Origin: Desulfobacteraceae bacterium
GTDB taxonomy: Bacteria; Desulfobacterota; DSM-4660; Desulfatiglandales; HGW-15
Length of the DNA stretch: 5,031 nucleotides
Assembly (NCBI GenBank): GCA_003819975.1
Contig: RPPU01000370.1
Span: 1 to 5,031 of the forward strand
Direction of reading: 5' to 3'
Within the stretch, counting starts at the first letter, position 1. Each line of letters starts with the position of its first letter. The position numbers and the translations under genes were made by a program. A model generated the notes under the pieces. That model was not told the DNA's origin and ran no database searches. It saw only the letters and a program-made list of their open reading frames with translations. Below, piece by piece: positions 1 through 5,031 of this stretch.

Positions 1-115
1 GTTTTTGTCAAAAATATGACTAAGCGGGATCACTAAAAATGCGCTTTTAAAGATCTTACCTTTCACATTTGCCTTATTTTCCATTGAATTAATGGGTGTA
101 AACAGGAAAAAGGCA

Positions 116-143
116 TAAAGTTTGCTCAGTTAGCGGTCGATTA
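116..143 (+). promoter_or_regulatory. Possible sigma-28 (FliA-type) promoter upstream of the M23 peptidase gene
   Basis: The -35-like block TAAAGTTT (116-123) is identical to the enterobacterial FliA -35 consensus. It is followed after 12 bases by GTCGATTA (136-143), which matches the -10 consensus GCCGATAA at 6 of 8 positions. The usual spacer is 11, so this one is a base long. It lies about 100 bases upstream of the M23 gene and on the same strand. If real, it would tie the envelope peptidase unit to the flagellar/chemotaxis regulon, which fits the che genes downstream. The match was found by eye in AT-rich DNA, where chance hits occur, so this is a candidate only. Confidence 0.35.
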
Positions 144-249
144 GATATAGGGATAGGATTGTTGAGTCAAACACGGTCGAATGGGGCCGGGTTTATGGCC
201 TTGATTTTTATTCAAAGGACCGGTTTTTTAAGGGGAAAGGGTGTTGAAG

Positions 250-1167
250 ATGAACAATCATAAGATTCAATTGATGTGGGTTCCTTTTAACCGCGACGGC
301 AAGGTTAGGATCTTTGTCCTGCCTTCTTTAGTCCTTAGATCCATCTTAACCTTTGTTCTTCTGTGCATCTTGGCGATCCCGATTTTTCAATTCGGATTTT
401 CCGTCCTGACGGATCGGATCCAATTGTTGGAAGATAAAAATTTTTCCTTAGTGGAAGAGATCAAAGCCCTGCAATATGTCAAACAATCTTTGTATCGCAT
501 CGAGGAAAAAGACCGGGTGTTGCGCGATTATTTCGGGATGCAGGAATATCAATCCCTGGAACAGATCATCGGCTTGGGCGGTGAACATCGTCAGAAATTA
601 AGCGGCCTGGATACTCAAAACCGTTCGCAAACGCCGGCTCCGGCCGAGATCAAGGTCAGCCAGGGGTTACAAGGCAAAATGGAAATGGTCCTGAAACGTT
701 TAGCCGGTAATTACGATATTTTTCATTATCTTATTAAAAAACAGGACGAAATCTGGGACGAAACGCCCAGTATTATGCCGCTCAATACAGACCACTTCAG
801 AATGACATCTGCTTTTGGTTGGCGCAACAATCCATTCACCCATTTACGCGAATTTCACACCGGTATTGATGTGGTCGGACCCGAAGGCACCAAAATCATC
901 GCGCCGGCCAAGGCCGTGGTGGTCGCCAGCAGCAACGACAACTGGCTGGGTAACTATGTGGTCTTGGATCACGGCAAGGGTGTAAAAACCATCTACGGCC
1001 ATCTGGAAAAAGCGCTGGTGAAAAGCGGGAACAAGCTGAAAAAGGGAGACACGGTCGCTATTATGGGTAACACAGGTCTTTCCACCAGCCGGCATCTTCA
1101 TTATATGATTGTAATCAACGATCGAATCATGGACCCCAGGCAATATATTTTAAATTTTCAGGGTTAA
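250..1167 (+). CDS. Membrane-anchored M23/LytM-type murein endopeptidase
   Basis: Predicted zinc endopeptidase that cuts peptide cross-links in peptidoglycan at the outer face of the inner membrane. From the ATG at 250 it has 305 residues: a short basic cytoplasmic start, one membrane segment (about 31-53), a charged helical, probably coiled-coil stretch (about 55-105), a linker rich in Q, P and A, and a C-terminal M23 domain (about 185-294). The domain opens with the FGWR motif. Metal ligands His203 and Asp207 (HTGID) and His284, and catalytic His251 (IYGHL) and His282 (HLHY), are all visible, so it looks active rather than a degenerate EnvC/NlpD-type activator. The start is uncertain: GTG 241 and TTG 244 are in frame, but the purine run at 231-241 sits 8 bases before ATG 250, which I prefer. 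The next gene follows after 5 bases, so the two are probably co-transcribed. The sequence does not show whether its job is division, elongation or flagellar passage through the wall. Confidence 0.9.
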   Translation: MNNHKIQLMWVPFNRDGKVRIFVLPSLVLRSILTFVLLCILAIPIFQFGFSVLTDRIQLLEDKNFSLVEEIKALQYVKQSLYRIEEKDRVLRDYFGMQEYQSLEQIIGLGGEHRQKLSGLDTQNRSQTPAPAEIKVSQGLQGKMEMVLKRLAGNYDIFHYLIKKQDEIWDETPSIMPLNTDHFRMTSAFGWRNNPFTHLREFHTGIDVVGPEGTKIIAPAKAVVVASSNDNWLGNYVVLDHGKGVKTIYGHLEKALVKSGNKLKKGDTVAIMGNTGLSTSRHLHYMIVINDRIMDPRQYILNFQG

Positions 1168-1172
1168 ACAGA

Positions 1173-1859
1173 TTGAAATATAAAAAAATTTATTGCGGTC
1201 TTTTTACGGTCTTGGGCCTAGGCCTGGTTCTTCTTTTGGGCGCACAGCCCATTCAGGCGAAGGCGACCTACCCCTTGGATGAGGAGGCGGTGTTTTGCAG
1301 TTATTATAAATTAAGCGGTAAAACCTTTGACGAGCGGGACTTGGAAGATTTCAGCTATCAGCAAGGCCGGCCTACTTTTTCCATTTTCAAACCGGCGGAG
1401 ATGTTTACCAAAGCCACTTTGCGCGATTTGCAGAAAAAAATGCAGGCACAAATGGCCGGTTATAATGACCAGACCCTATTTGCCCTGGGTTTTAAGGGTC
1501 CCTGGTATGGTGGTCAGTTTATCCAAGGTGCGGCGGCCGTGATGCTCGGTCACAGCGATTTACCCAGATCCACGCCTTATATCGGCTCGGAAATAAGCGA
1601 ACCGGATCAAAAGAAACTCCTGAAGACCTATTATTTTTTACTTAAAGATACAGCCGGGCTGATCCGGGACCGTGAGGTGGATATCACGGTTTATCTGCGG
1701 CCGACCAAGATTTTGCATAAAGAGCTAAAGCGCAACATTGCCCTGGAAGATGTTTATATGCCTGTACGCATTGTCGTCTTTGAACCGGTGCGTATCCGGA
1801 TTTCATTCCAGGCCCAAACCGGCCGATTAATTCTTTTTCGAGAGATTTTTTCTTCTTAA
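1173..1859 (+). CDS. Exported protein of unknown function, co-transcribed with the M23 peptidase
   Basis: I do not recognise this 228-residue protein. It begins with TTG; the first internal Met is at residue 77, beyond the export signal, and a CAGGG at 1159-1163, inside the end of the preceding gene, lies 9 bases before the TTG. The N-terminus is a good Sec signal peptide: basic MKYKK, a hydrophobic core at about 8-24, and an AKA site at 29-31, so the mature part should be periplasmic or released. There is no lipobox. The mature part is mixed: a region rich in aromatic residues (SYYKLSGKTF), a helical stretch with LRDLQKKMQAQMAGY, a glycine-rich GFKGPWYGGQFIQGAAA segment, then beta-like VDITVYL and VRIVVFEPVRIRISF near the end. 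The 5-base gap to the M23 gene suggests a related envelope role, which is inference. Lack of internal stops, the signal peptide and tight spacing support a real gene. Confidence 0.75.
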   Translation: MKYKKIYCGLFTVLGLGLVLLLGAQPIQAKATYPLDEEAVFCSYYKLSGKTFDERDLEDFSYQQGRPTFSIFKPAEMFTKATLRDLQKKMQAQMAGYNDQTLFALGFKGPWYGGQFIQGAAAVMLGHSDLPRSTPYIGSEISEPDQKKLLKTYYFLLKDTAGLIRDREVDITVYLRPTKILHKELKRNIALEDVYMPVRIVVFEPVRIRISFQAQTGRLILFREIFSS

Positions 1860-1899
1860 TGTTTTTTCGATCCTGAAAAACTTTGGATCGAAAAAACAT
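1859..1899. repeat. Perfect 15-bp inverted repeat (hairpin 1) at the end of the exported-protein gene
   Basis: The left arm 1859-1873 and right arm 1885-1899 are exact reverse complements around an 11-base loop. The left arm begins on the last base of the stop codon. The outer stem is T6 paired with A6 and the inner part is CGATCC/GGATCG. Read from either strand the T-run is in the 5' arm, so there is no U-tract after the stem and this is not a textbook intrinsic terminator. It could still mark the 3' end of the mRNA, block exonucleases, or bind a dimeric protein. Confidence 0.7.
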
Positions 1900-1901
1900 G
1901 A

Positions 1902-1925
1902 ATTCCGGCAAAGAATTGCCGGAAT
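1902..1925. repeat. Perfect 10-bp inverted repeat with tetraloop (hairpin 2)
   Basis: ATTCCGGCAA (1902-1911) and TTGCCGGAAT (1916-1925) pair perfectly around AGAA. It starts 2 bases after hairpin 1, giving two stems in tandem right behind a stop codon. The GC-rich core CCGGC/GCCGG makes it stable. No U-run follows directly; the nearest T8 is at 1957-1964, about 30 bases on. The position argues for a 3'-end or termination role for the upstream operon, without the classic signature. Confidence 0.65.
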
Positions 1926-2021
1926 GAGGCACATGGTAAAGGGTTAATGATCCACCTTTTTTTTAGATAACTTTTTGTCGATATGGTTGAGCTAAGCGCC
2001 TATTAACTTAAAAGACGCAAG

Positions 2022-2045
2022 TAACCGTGAGAATAACCGTGAGAA
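2022..2045. repeat. Exact tandem duplication of a 12-base unit
   Basis: TAACCGTGAGAA occurs twice back to back (2022-2033 and 2034-2045) with no mismatch. A period of 12 bases is a little over one helical turn, so two protein copies could sit on nearly the same face. The location, about 300 bases before cheZ and in non-coding DNA, would suit an activator or repressor site. A simple slippage duplication would look the same. Confidence 0.6.
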
Positions 2046-2109
2046 CTATCTTTCAAAGGAAGGACATCCGTCAAAATACCGACAAGAAAGATCTGTTTTT
2101 AAGAACAAT

Positions 2110-2124
2110 CCGATCAAAAATCGG
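2110..2124. repeat. Short 5-bp stem with CAAAA loop followed by a T-rich tail
   Basis: CCGAT (2110-2114) pairs with ATCGG (2120-2124), followed by CTTTGTTT. This is the only structure in the leader with a T-rich tail on the + strand, so a weak terminator or attenuator is possible. Five base pairs and an interrupted T-run make it marginal. Confidence 0.25.
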
Positions 2125-2198
2125 CTTTGTTTCCAATCAATCCGCTTCAGAAAATCAATATTAAATTACATAAAACGGCAGCTTCTTGAATTTTAAGG

Positions 2199-2214
2199 CC
2201 AATTTTTTAATTGG
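2199..2214. promoter_or_regulatory. Perfect palindrome CCAATT-TTTT-AATTGG, possible operator
   Basis: The two 6-base arms (2199-2204, 2209-2214) are exact reverse complements around T4. A symmetric 16-base site of this kind, about 130 bases before the cheZ start, is of the size bound by a dimeric helix-turn-helix regulator. No matching regulator gene is in the window, and AT-rich palindromes of this length can arise by chance. Confidence 0.3.
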
Positions 2215-2332
2215 TATGTATTTTGCTTTCTTTTTTTGGTGATGATTATTCAATCCGGGTCAAGTCTGAAAAGCAGGATGTTTCGCAATTATCTTTCAAT
2301 CCGTGTTTAAAAGAAATGGCTGCGGAAGAGGC

Positions 2333-2339
2333 AGGAGAG
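2333..2339 (+). promoter_or_regulatory. Ribosome binding site that fixes the cheZ start
   Basis: AGGAGAG at 2333-2339 lies just upstream of ATG 2345, with 7 bases between the AGGAG core and the ATG. The frame extends upstream to a GTG at 2303, but that codon has no purine-rich site in front of it. The ATG at 2345 is therefore the likely start. Confidence 0.8.
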
Positions 2340-2344
2340 AACGA

Positions 2345-3754
2345 ATGCACAATGTCATTATGGGCAATCTGGACGGCAACTTGCGAAAAATCGCTTTTGA
2401 TATCAGCCTCGTCCGCCAGATCATCAGCCGCCACAAGATCAATATTGTCTTTTCCAGCGCTCAGGACAGTCTATTATTGGAACAGGGGGGCGAAATCTAT
2501 GCAGTCAAAGAGTTGCTGCCCCAAGATCCGGTCAAGCCCTATTTTATCCTGCTCCATTCAGGGGTGGCGTTTAACGTCAGCGATTATCAGATCCTTTTCA
2601 ATGCCAAAACACTTCCGGACGGCTTGCTTTCAGGCCGGGATATTGAAAACCGGGCCTGTTTGTGCGCCCAATATTGGTCCGCGGAAACGGATTCGTTTAG
2701 GGCCGCGGAGGCCTTTTTGCCTGAACAGGACCAGCGCACATCGGCCGGCGCGATTTCAGCAGAGGAATTCAAAAATATTAAAGAAATGATTCAAAAAATG
2801 AAGCAGGGCGAGTTTTTCGAGGCCCTGACCATGGAATTCACCGGTAAAATCAAGGAGATCGCCTGTGAATTGATCGAATTCCGCAAGGATATCCAGAAGC
2901 GGATTGAACCGGATATCGTGCAAATGGCGGCCAAGGATATCCCGGAAGCCAGTTACCAATTGGAAGGGATCAATGAGACTCTTGAAAAAAGCACCATGAA
3001 GATCATGGACATTAATGAGGAGCAGATGGAACTGGCCAACAGCCAACACGACCTTTTACGCGCCTTGATTTCAGGGAATGGCCATGGAGCGGCGGTCGGC
3101 GCGTTGTGGGAAGAGGGGCGGGAGCTTACGCTTAAGATCCGCGCGCTTTTAGGCGCCATGCCCAGCGAAGCCAAAGAAGCAGCCGATTTTATTGTGCCGA
3201 ATCTGAATTTGGCCATGGAACAGATGTCGCAAAAGGGCGATCCGGAGCGGATCATCGAGATGTTGGAAGAACCGATCGGGGTCATCAACGACCTGGTGCG
3301 GGATTGCGGCAACGGCCATGAACAGTTTGCGCGTTTGGAAGAATTGAATCGCGGGTTGGCGGAATTGGTGGATCGGGTTCAGGAGAACGGGAAAAATCCG
3401 GCCAAGGAGGCTGAGTCTGAAAATCGAAAAGCGGAGGCCTTGCGGCAGCAGATGAAGGCGCTTAAGAAAATGAGCGAGCTTTCCTTGAGCATGATGGAGC
3501 CGCTCAGTTTTCAGGACCTGGTCGGGCAGCGCATTCAAAGGATCATCAAGCTGGTCAAGAACATGGAAAACCGCATCGAAGATTTGATCATCTCTTTCGG
3601 CATCAAATTCCGCAAGCACCGCGAGGATCCCGGGAAGAGCTATGAAGAACTTAGAAAAGACGTGGAAAAATACCGATCGGATCTGAAAGGGCCGCAACGG
3701 GACGGGCAAGGCCTGAAACAAAGCGATATCGACGATCTGTTGGAAACGCTCTAG
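2345..3754 (+). CDS. cheZ: CheZ-family CheY-P phosphatase with a large N-terminal extension
   Basis: Cytoplasmic phosphatase that strips phosphate from CheY-P and ends the motor signal. It has 469 residues against about 214 in E. coli CheZ. The catalytic helix carries LSFQDLVGQRIQRII (388-400 region), with Asp391 and Gln395 matching E. coli Asp143 and Gln147. The first long helix shows the family's DIPEA block (198-202). The C-terminus KQSDIDDLLETL (458-469) is the amphipathic CheY-binding tail, joined by a charged linker (about 423-457). Two parts are extra. Residues 1 to about 140 form a mixed alpha/beta region (INIVFSSAQ, IYAVKELL, YFILLHSGVAF) that I cannot name. A helical insert of about 110 residues (about 234-360) lengthens the hairpin between DIPEA and the active site. 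The start is ATG 2345, set by its ribosome site. cheY follows after 128 bases. Family assignment is firm from both conserved ends; the role of the N-terminal domain is unknown. Confidence 0.9.
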   Translation: MHNVIMGNLDGNLRKIAFDISLVRQIISRHKINIVFSSAQDSLLLEQGGEIYAVKELLPQDPVKPYFILLHSGVAFNVSDYQILFNAKTLPDGLLSGRDIENRACLCAQYWSAETDSFRAAEAFLPEQDQRTSAGAISAEEFKNIKEMIQKMKQGEFFEALTMEFTGKIKEIACELIEFRKDIQKRIEPDIVQMAAKDIPEASYQLEGINETLEKSTMKIMDINEEQMELANSQHDLLRALISGNGHGAAVGALWEEGRELTLKIRALLGAMPSEAKEAADFIVPNLNLAMEQMSQKGDPERIIEMLEEPIGVINDLVRDCGNGHEQFARLEELNRGLAELVDRVQENGKNPAKEAESENRKAEALRQQMKALKKMSELSLSMMEPLSFQDLVGQRIQRIIKLVKNMENRIEDLIISFGIKFRKHREDPGKSYEELRKDVEKYRSDLKGPQRDGQGLKQSDIDDLLETL

Positions 3755-3777
3755 TGGCGGAAGGCGTTTTTAGAGAG

Positions 3778-3814
3778 ACGACCGGACGCTGCCGAGCGGC
3801 CGGGATAGAGTCGT
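3778..3814. repeat. GC-rich hairpin in the cheZ-cheY gap
   Basis: The core is CCGG-a-CGCT (3782-3790), loop GCCG, AGCG-g-CCGG (3795-3803): eight pairs with one internal A/G mismatch. An outer ACGA/TCGT pairing (3778-3781 with 3811-3814) is possible with a bulge on the right side. No U-run follows (TCGTAAAAAT instead), so a simple intrinsic terminator is unlikely. It may lower read-through or protect an mRNA end, letting cheY and cheA levels differ from cheZ. Confidence 0.45.
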
Positions 3815-3868
3815 AAAAATAATGGCGGGTCAAATGCCGTCGAGATAAATTTCGGCTTATTCATTTAG

Positions 3869-3875
3869 AAGGAGG
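3869..3875 (+). promoter_or_regulatory. Consensus ribosome binding site of cheY
   Basis: AAGGAGG lies 7 bases before the cheY ATG at 3883 and is a full match to the anti-Shine-Dalgarno core. It is stronger than the sites of cheZ (AGGAGAG) and cheA (GGGAG), which suggests CheY is made in excess of its partners, as expected for a diffusible messenger. Confidence 0.8.
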
Positions 3876-3882
3876 GCTCAAA

Positions 3883-4263
3883 ATGCCAGTAGATACCTCG
3901 ATCAAGGTTTTAATCGTGGACGATTTCGCCACCATGCGACGAATCGTGAAGGGCGTGCTCAAGCAACTCGGTTTCAACAATATTATCGAAGCCGAGGACG
4001 GTAACGCGGCCTTGGAAGAATTAAGAAAGGATAAGTTCGGGTTGATCGTATCGGACTGGAATATGCCCAATATGAGCGGCTTGGATCTTCTAAAAGCCGT
4101 GCGCGGCGACGCCAACCTGAAGGGCATTCCTTTTCTCATGGTGACGGCCGAAGGGCAGAAAGAGAATGTAGTCGAAGCGGTGAAATCCGGGGTCAGTAAT
4201 TATATCGTCAAACCTTTCACCCCGGAAACCTTTAACGAGAAATTGCAAAAGGTATTCGGCTAG
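3883..4263 (+). CDS. cheY: Chemotaxis response regulator CheY
   Basis: Single-domain receiver protein of 126 residues, the normal length for CheY, with no output domain. When phosphorylated by CheA it diffuses to the flagellar switch (FliM) and changes motor direction. The acid pocket is Asp13 and Asp14, the phospho-acceptor Asp58 lies in SDWNMPNMSG, and the switch residues Thr88 (MVTAEG), Tyr107 and Lys110 (VKPF) are all in place. The DDFATMRRIVKGVLKQLGF segment and the DWNMPNM block are very like E. coli CheY, including the Trp after the phospho-Asp, which supports a true flagellar CheY over a generic receiver. The start is ATG 3883 with a consensus ribosome site. It sits between cheZ and cheA, 24 bases before the cheA start, so CheA and CheY are very likely on one transcript. 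Confidence 0.96.
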   Translation: MPVDTSIKVLIVDDFATMRRIVKGVLKQLGFNNIIEAEDGNAALEELRKDKFGLIVSDWNMPNMSGLDLLKAVRGDANLKGIPFLMVTAEGQKENVVEAVKSGVSNYIVKPFTPETFNEKLQKVFG

Positions 4264-4287
4264 CGGTTCAAAAGGGAGAATAAGTCG

Positions 4288-5031
4288 ATGTCCGTTGATC
4301 AGGAAAAGATCGCTCAAGCGCTGGATGCCATGGCTCTCGAAGCCGTGACCCTTGAAAAGGGCAATATCCCGGCCATGGGCCATATCATGAATGCTCTGGT
4401 CGATTTGGAGCGCGAAACCGCGGCCTATGGAAACACGCTCTTGGGGCATTTGCTCAAAGCCTGTAAGGGCTATCTGGAACAACTTATCTTGTTCGAAAAA
4501 GAAGAAGTCGACCCGTTGGAAGAGGGTGTCCATTATTTGCAGATTTTATGTCATGCCTTGGCCAGGGGCGAAGGGTTGAAAGAGGATATCGCCTGGCTGC
4601 TGAATAAGCTCGGGCTAGACAAGGTGGAGCCGGACGAAGCGCCGACGGATCAGGCCGGGGATAAAGACGCCCTTAAAGCGGAAAATAAAATCGAAGCTGC
4701 ACCGGTGGAGGAAGAGGACGACTCTTTTGCCCTGAGTGAAGAAGACCGCCAGATCCTGAGCGATTTTGTAATGGAGGCTTTGGATAACTTGGGGGCCATT
4801 GAAGTCAAACTGATCGACCTGGAGCAGGACTCCTCCAATATCGAAACGATCAACGCCATTTTCCGGCCTTTCCACACCATCAAAGGCGTGTCCGGCTTCC
4901 TGAACCTGGGGCATATCAATAAAATGGCCCACAGCGCCGAAAATCTGCTGGACCGGGCCCGCAACGGCAAGCTCAAGATCGAAGGACCCATCGTGGACCT
5001 GATCCTGGAGTCGGTCGACTTGCTTAAAAAA
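4288..5031 (+). CDS. cheA: Chemotaxis histidine kinase CheA, N-terminal part (runs off the right edge)
   Basis: The first 248 codons are present without a stop. CheA is the receptor-coupled kinase that phosphorylates itself on a histidine in its HPt (P1) domain and passes the phosphate to CheY. The HPt domain covers about 150-245: the phospho-site is His196 in FRPFHTIKG, followed by GFLNLGHINKMAHSAENLLDRAR, as usual for P1. Unlike E. coli CheA, where the HPt histidine is residue 48, about 110 helical residues come first (GNIPAMGHIMNALVDLER, then LEEGVHYLQILCHALARGEG), joined by an acidic linker (about 111-148, EEEDD). This first domain has no HTxKG motif, so if it is an old HPt copy it has lost the site. 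The start is ATG 4288 with GGGAG at 4274-4278. The P2, dimerisation, ATPase and CheW-like domains expected next lie outside the window. Confidence 0.93.
   Translation, partial: MSVDQEKIAQALDAMALEAVTLEKGNIPAMGHIMNALVDLERETAAYGNTLLGHLLKACKGYLEQLILFEKEEVDPLEEGVHYLQILCHALARGEGLKEDIAWLLNKLGLDKVEPDEAPTDQAGDKDALKAENKIEAAPVEEEDDSFALSEEDRQILSDFVMEALDNLGAIEVKLIDLEQDSSNIETINAIFRPFHTIKGVSGFLNLGHINKMAHSAENLLDRARNGKLKIEGPIVDLILESVDLLKK

Larger units (their letters stand above)
1926..2344. other. Gene-free AT-rich region upstream of cheZ
   Basis: No reading frame here has a plausible start, ribosome site and protein-like composition. The + frame opening at 2211 runs out of frame into cheZ and looks like a shadow of it. 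The stretch holds a T8 run (1957-1964), a 12-base tandem duplication, a weak 5-bp stem and a 6-bp palindrome, listed separately. No convincing sigma-70, sigma-28 or sigma-54 promoter was found by eye. It probably carries the promoter and control sites for the chemotaxis genes, with a long untranslated leader possible. Confidence 0.6.

Noticed and set aside
1928..1945. GGCAC followed by AAAGG as a sigma-54 promoter
   Set aside because: The required GC at the -12 element is missing at the right spacing.
1957..1964. T8 run as an intrinsic terminator
   Set aside because: The stem directly before it is at best about 5 weak pairs (AAAGG/CCTTT) that would overlap the T-run; the strong hairpins end about 30 bases earlier.
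2010..2040. GACGCAAGTAACCG as part of a c-di-GMP (GEMM) riboswitch
   Set aside because: Only a few bases resemble the conserved core, and the paired helices and tetraloop receptor of that RNA cannot be traced around it.
2303..2344. GTG at 2303 as the cheZ start
   Set aside because: It has no ribosome site, while ATG 2345 has AGGAGAG just upstream, 7 bases from the AGGAG core to the ATG; the 14 extra residues (arginine- and glycine-rich) look like translated leader.
2211..2789. 192-residue + strand frame overlapping cheZ
   Set aside because: It overlaps cheZ in another frame, has a composition rich in Ser, Arg and Cys unlike a folded protein, and no ribosome site.
3149..3721. 190-residue - strand frame opposite cheZ
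   Set aside because: It lies wholly within the antisense of a well-supported gene, and its His-, Leu- and Phe-rich make-up is typical of reverse-strand reading.
4090..4533. 147-residue - strand frame opposite cheY and cheA
   Set aside because: It is antisense to the ends of two clearly identified genes and shows no motif of its own.

Overview
The window is part of a bacterial chromosome with a chemotaxis gene cluster on its right half and a small two-gene envelope unit on its left half. All genes with firm support lie on the + strand. The organism is a Gram-negative-type, chemotactic and probably flagellated bacterium. The CheY is close to the enterobacterial type in its motifs, but CheZ and CheA are both much longer at the N-terminus than in E. 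coli, which fits a Desulfobacterota-like (former deltaproteobacterial) lineage better than an enteric one. That placement is an impression from protein style and was not tested by a search.

Layout. Positions 1-249 are an AT-rich leader with a sequence resembling a sigma-28 (FliA) promoter at 116-143. Positions 250-1167 encode a membrane-anchored M23 (LytM-type) peptidoglycan endopeptidase with a complete set of metal and catalytic residues. Five bases later, 1173-1859 encode an exported protein of unknown function that begins with TTG, so these two look like one operon. The unit ends at two perfect hairpins in tandem (1859-1899 and 1902-1925), neither of which has a U-tract directly after it.

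Positions 1926-2344 hold no convincing gene. This AT-rich stretch carries an exact 12-base tandem duplication (2022-2045), a weak stem (2110-2124) and a perfect 6-base palindrome with a T4 spacer (2199-2214), and is probably the regulatory region of the chemotaxis genes.

The chemotaxis genes run cheZ (2345-3754), cheY (3883-4263), cheA (4288 to the right edge, incomplete). CheA autophosphorylates on its HPt histidine and passes the phosphate to Asp58 of CheY; CheZ removes it. All three key sites are present: CheA His196, the CheY acid pocket, and the CheZ Asp391/Gln395 pair with a C-terminal CheY-binding tail. Kinase, regulator and phosphatase are thus encoded side by side.

No new defence, mobile or RNA system was seen. 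The least explained items are the N-terminal domain of CheZ (about 140 residues), the N-terminal helical domain of CheA (about 110 residues), the unknown exported protein, and the repeat-rich leader upstream of cheZ.
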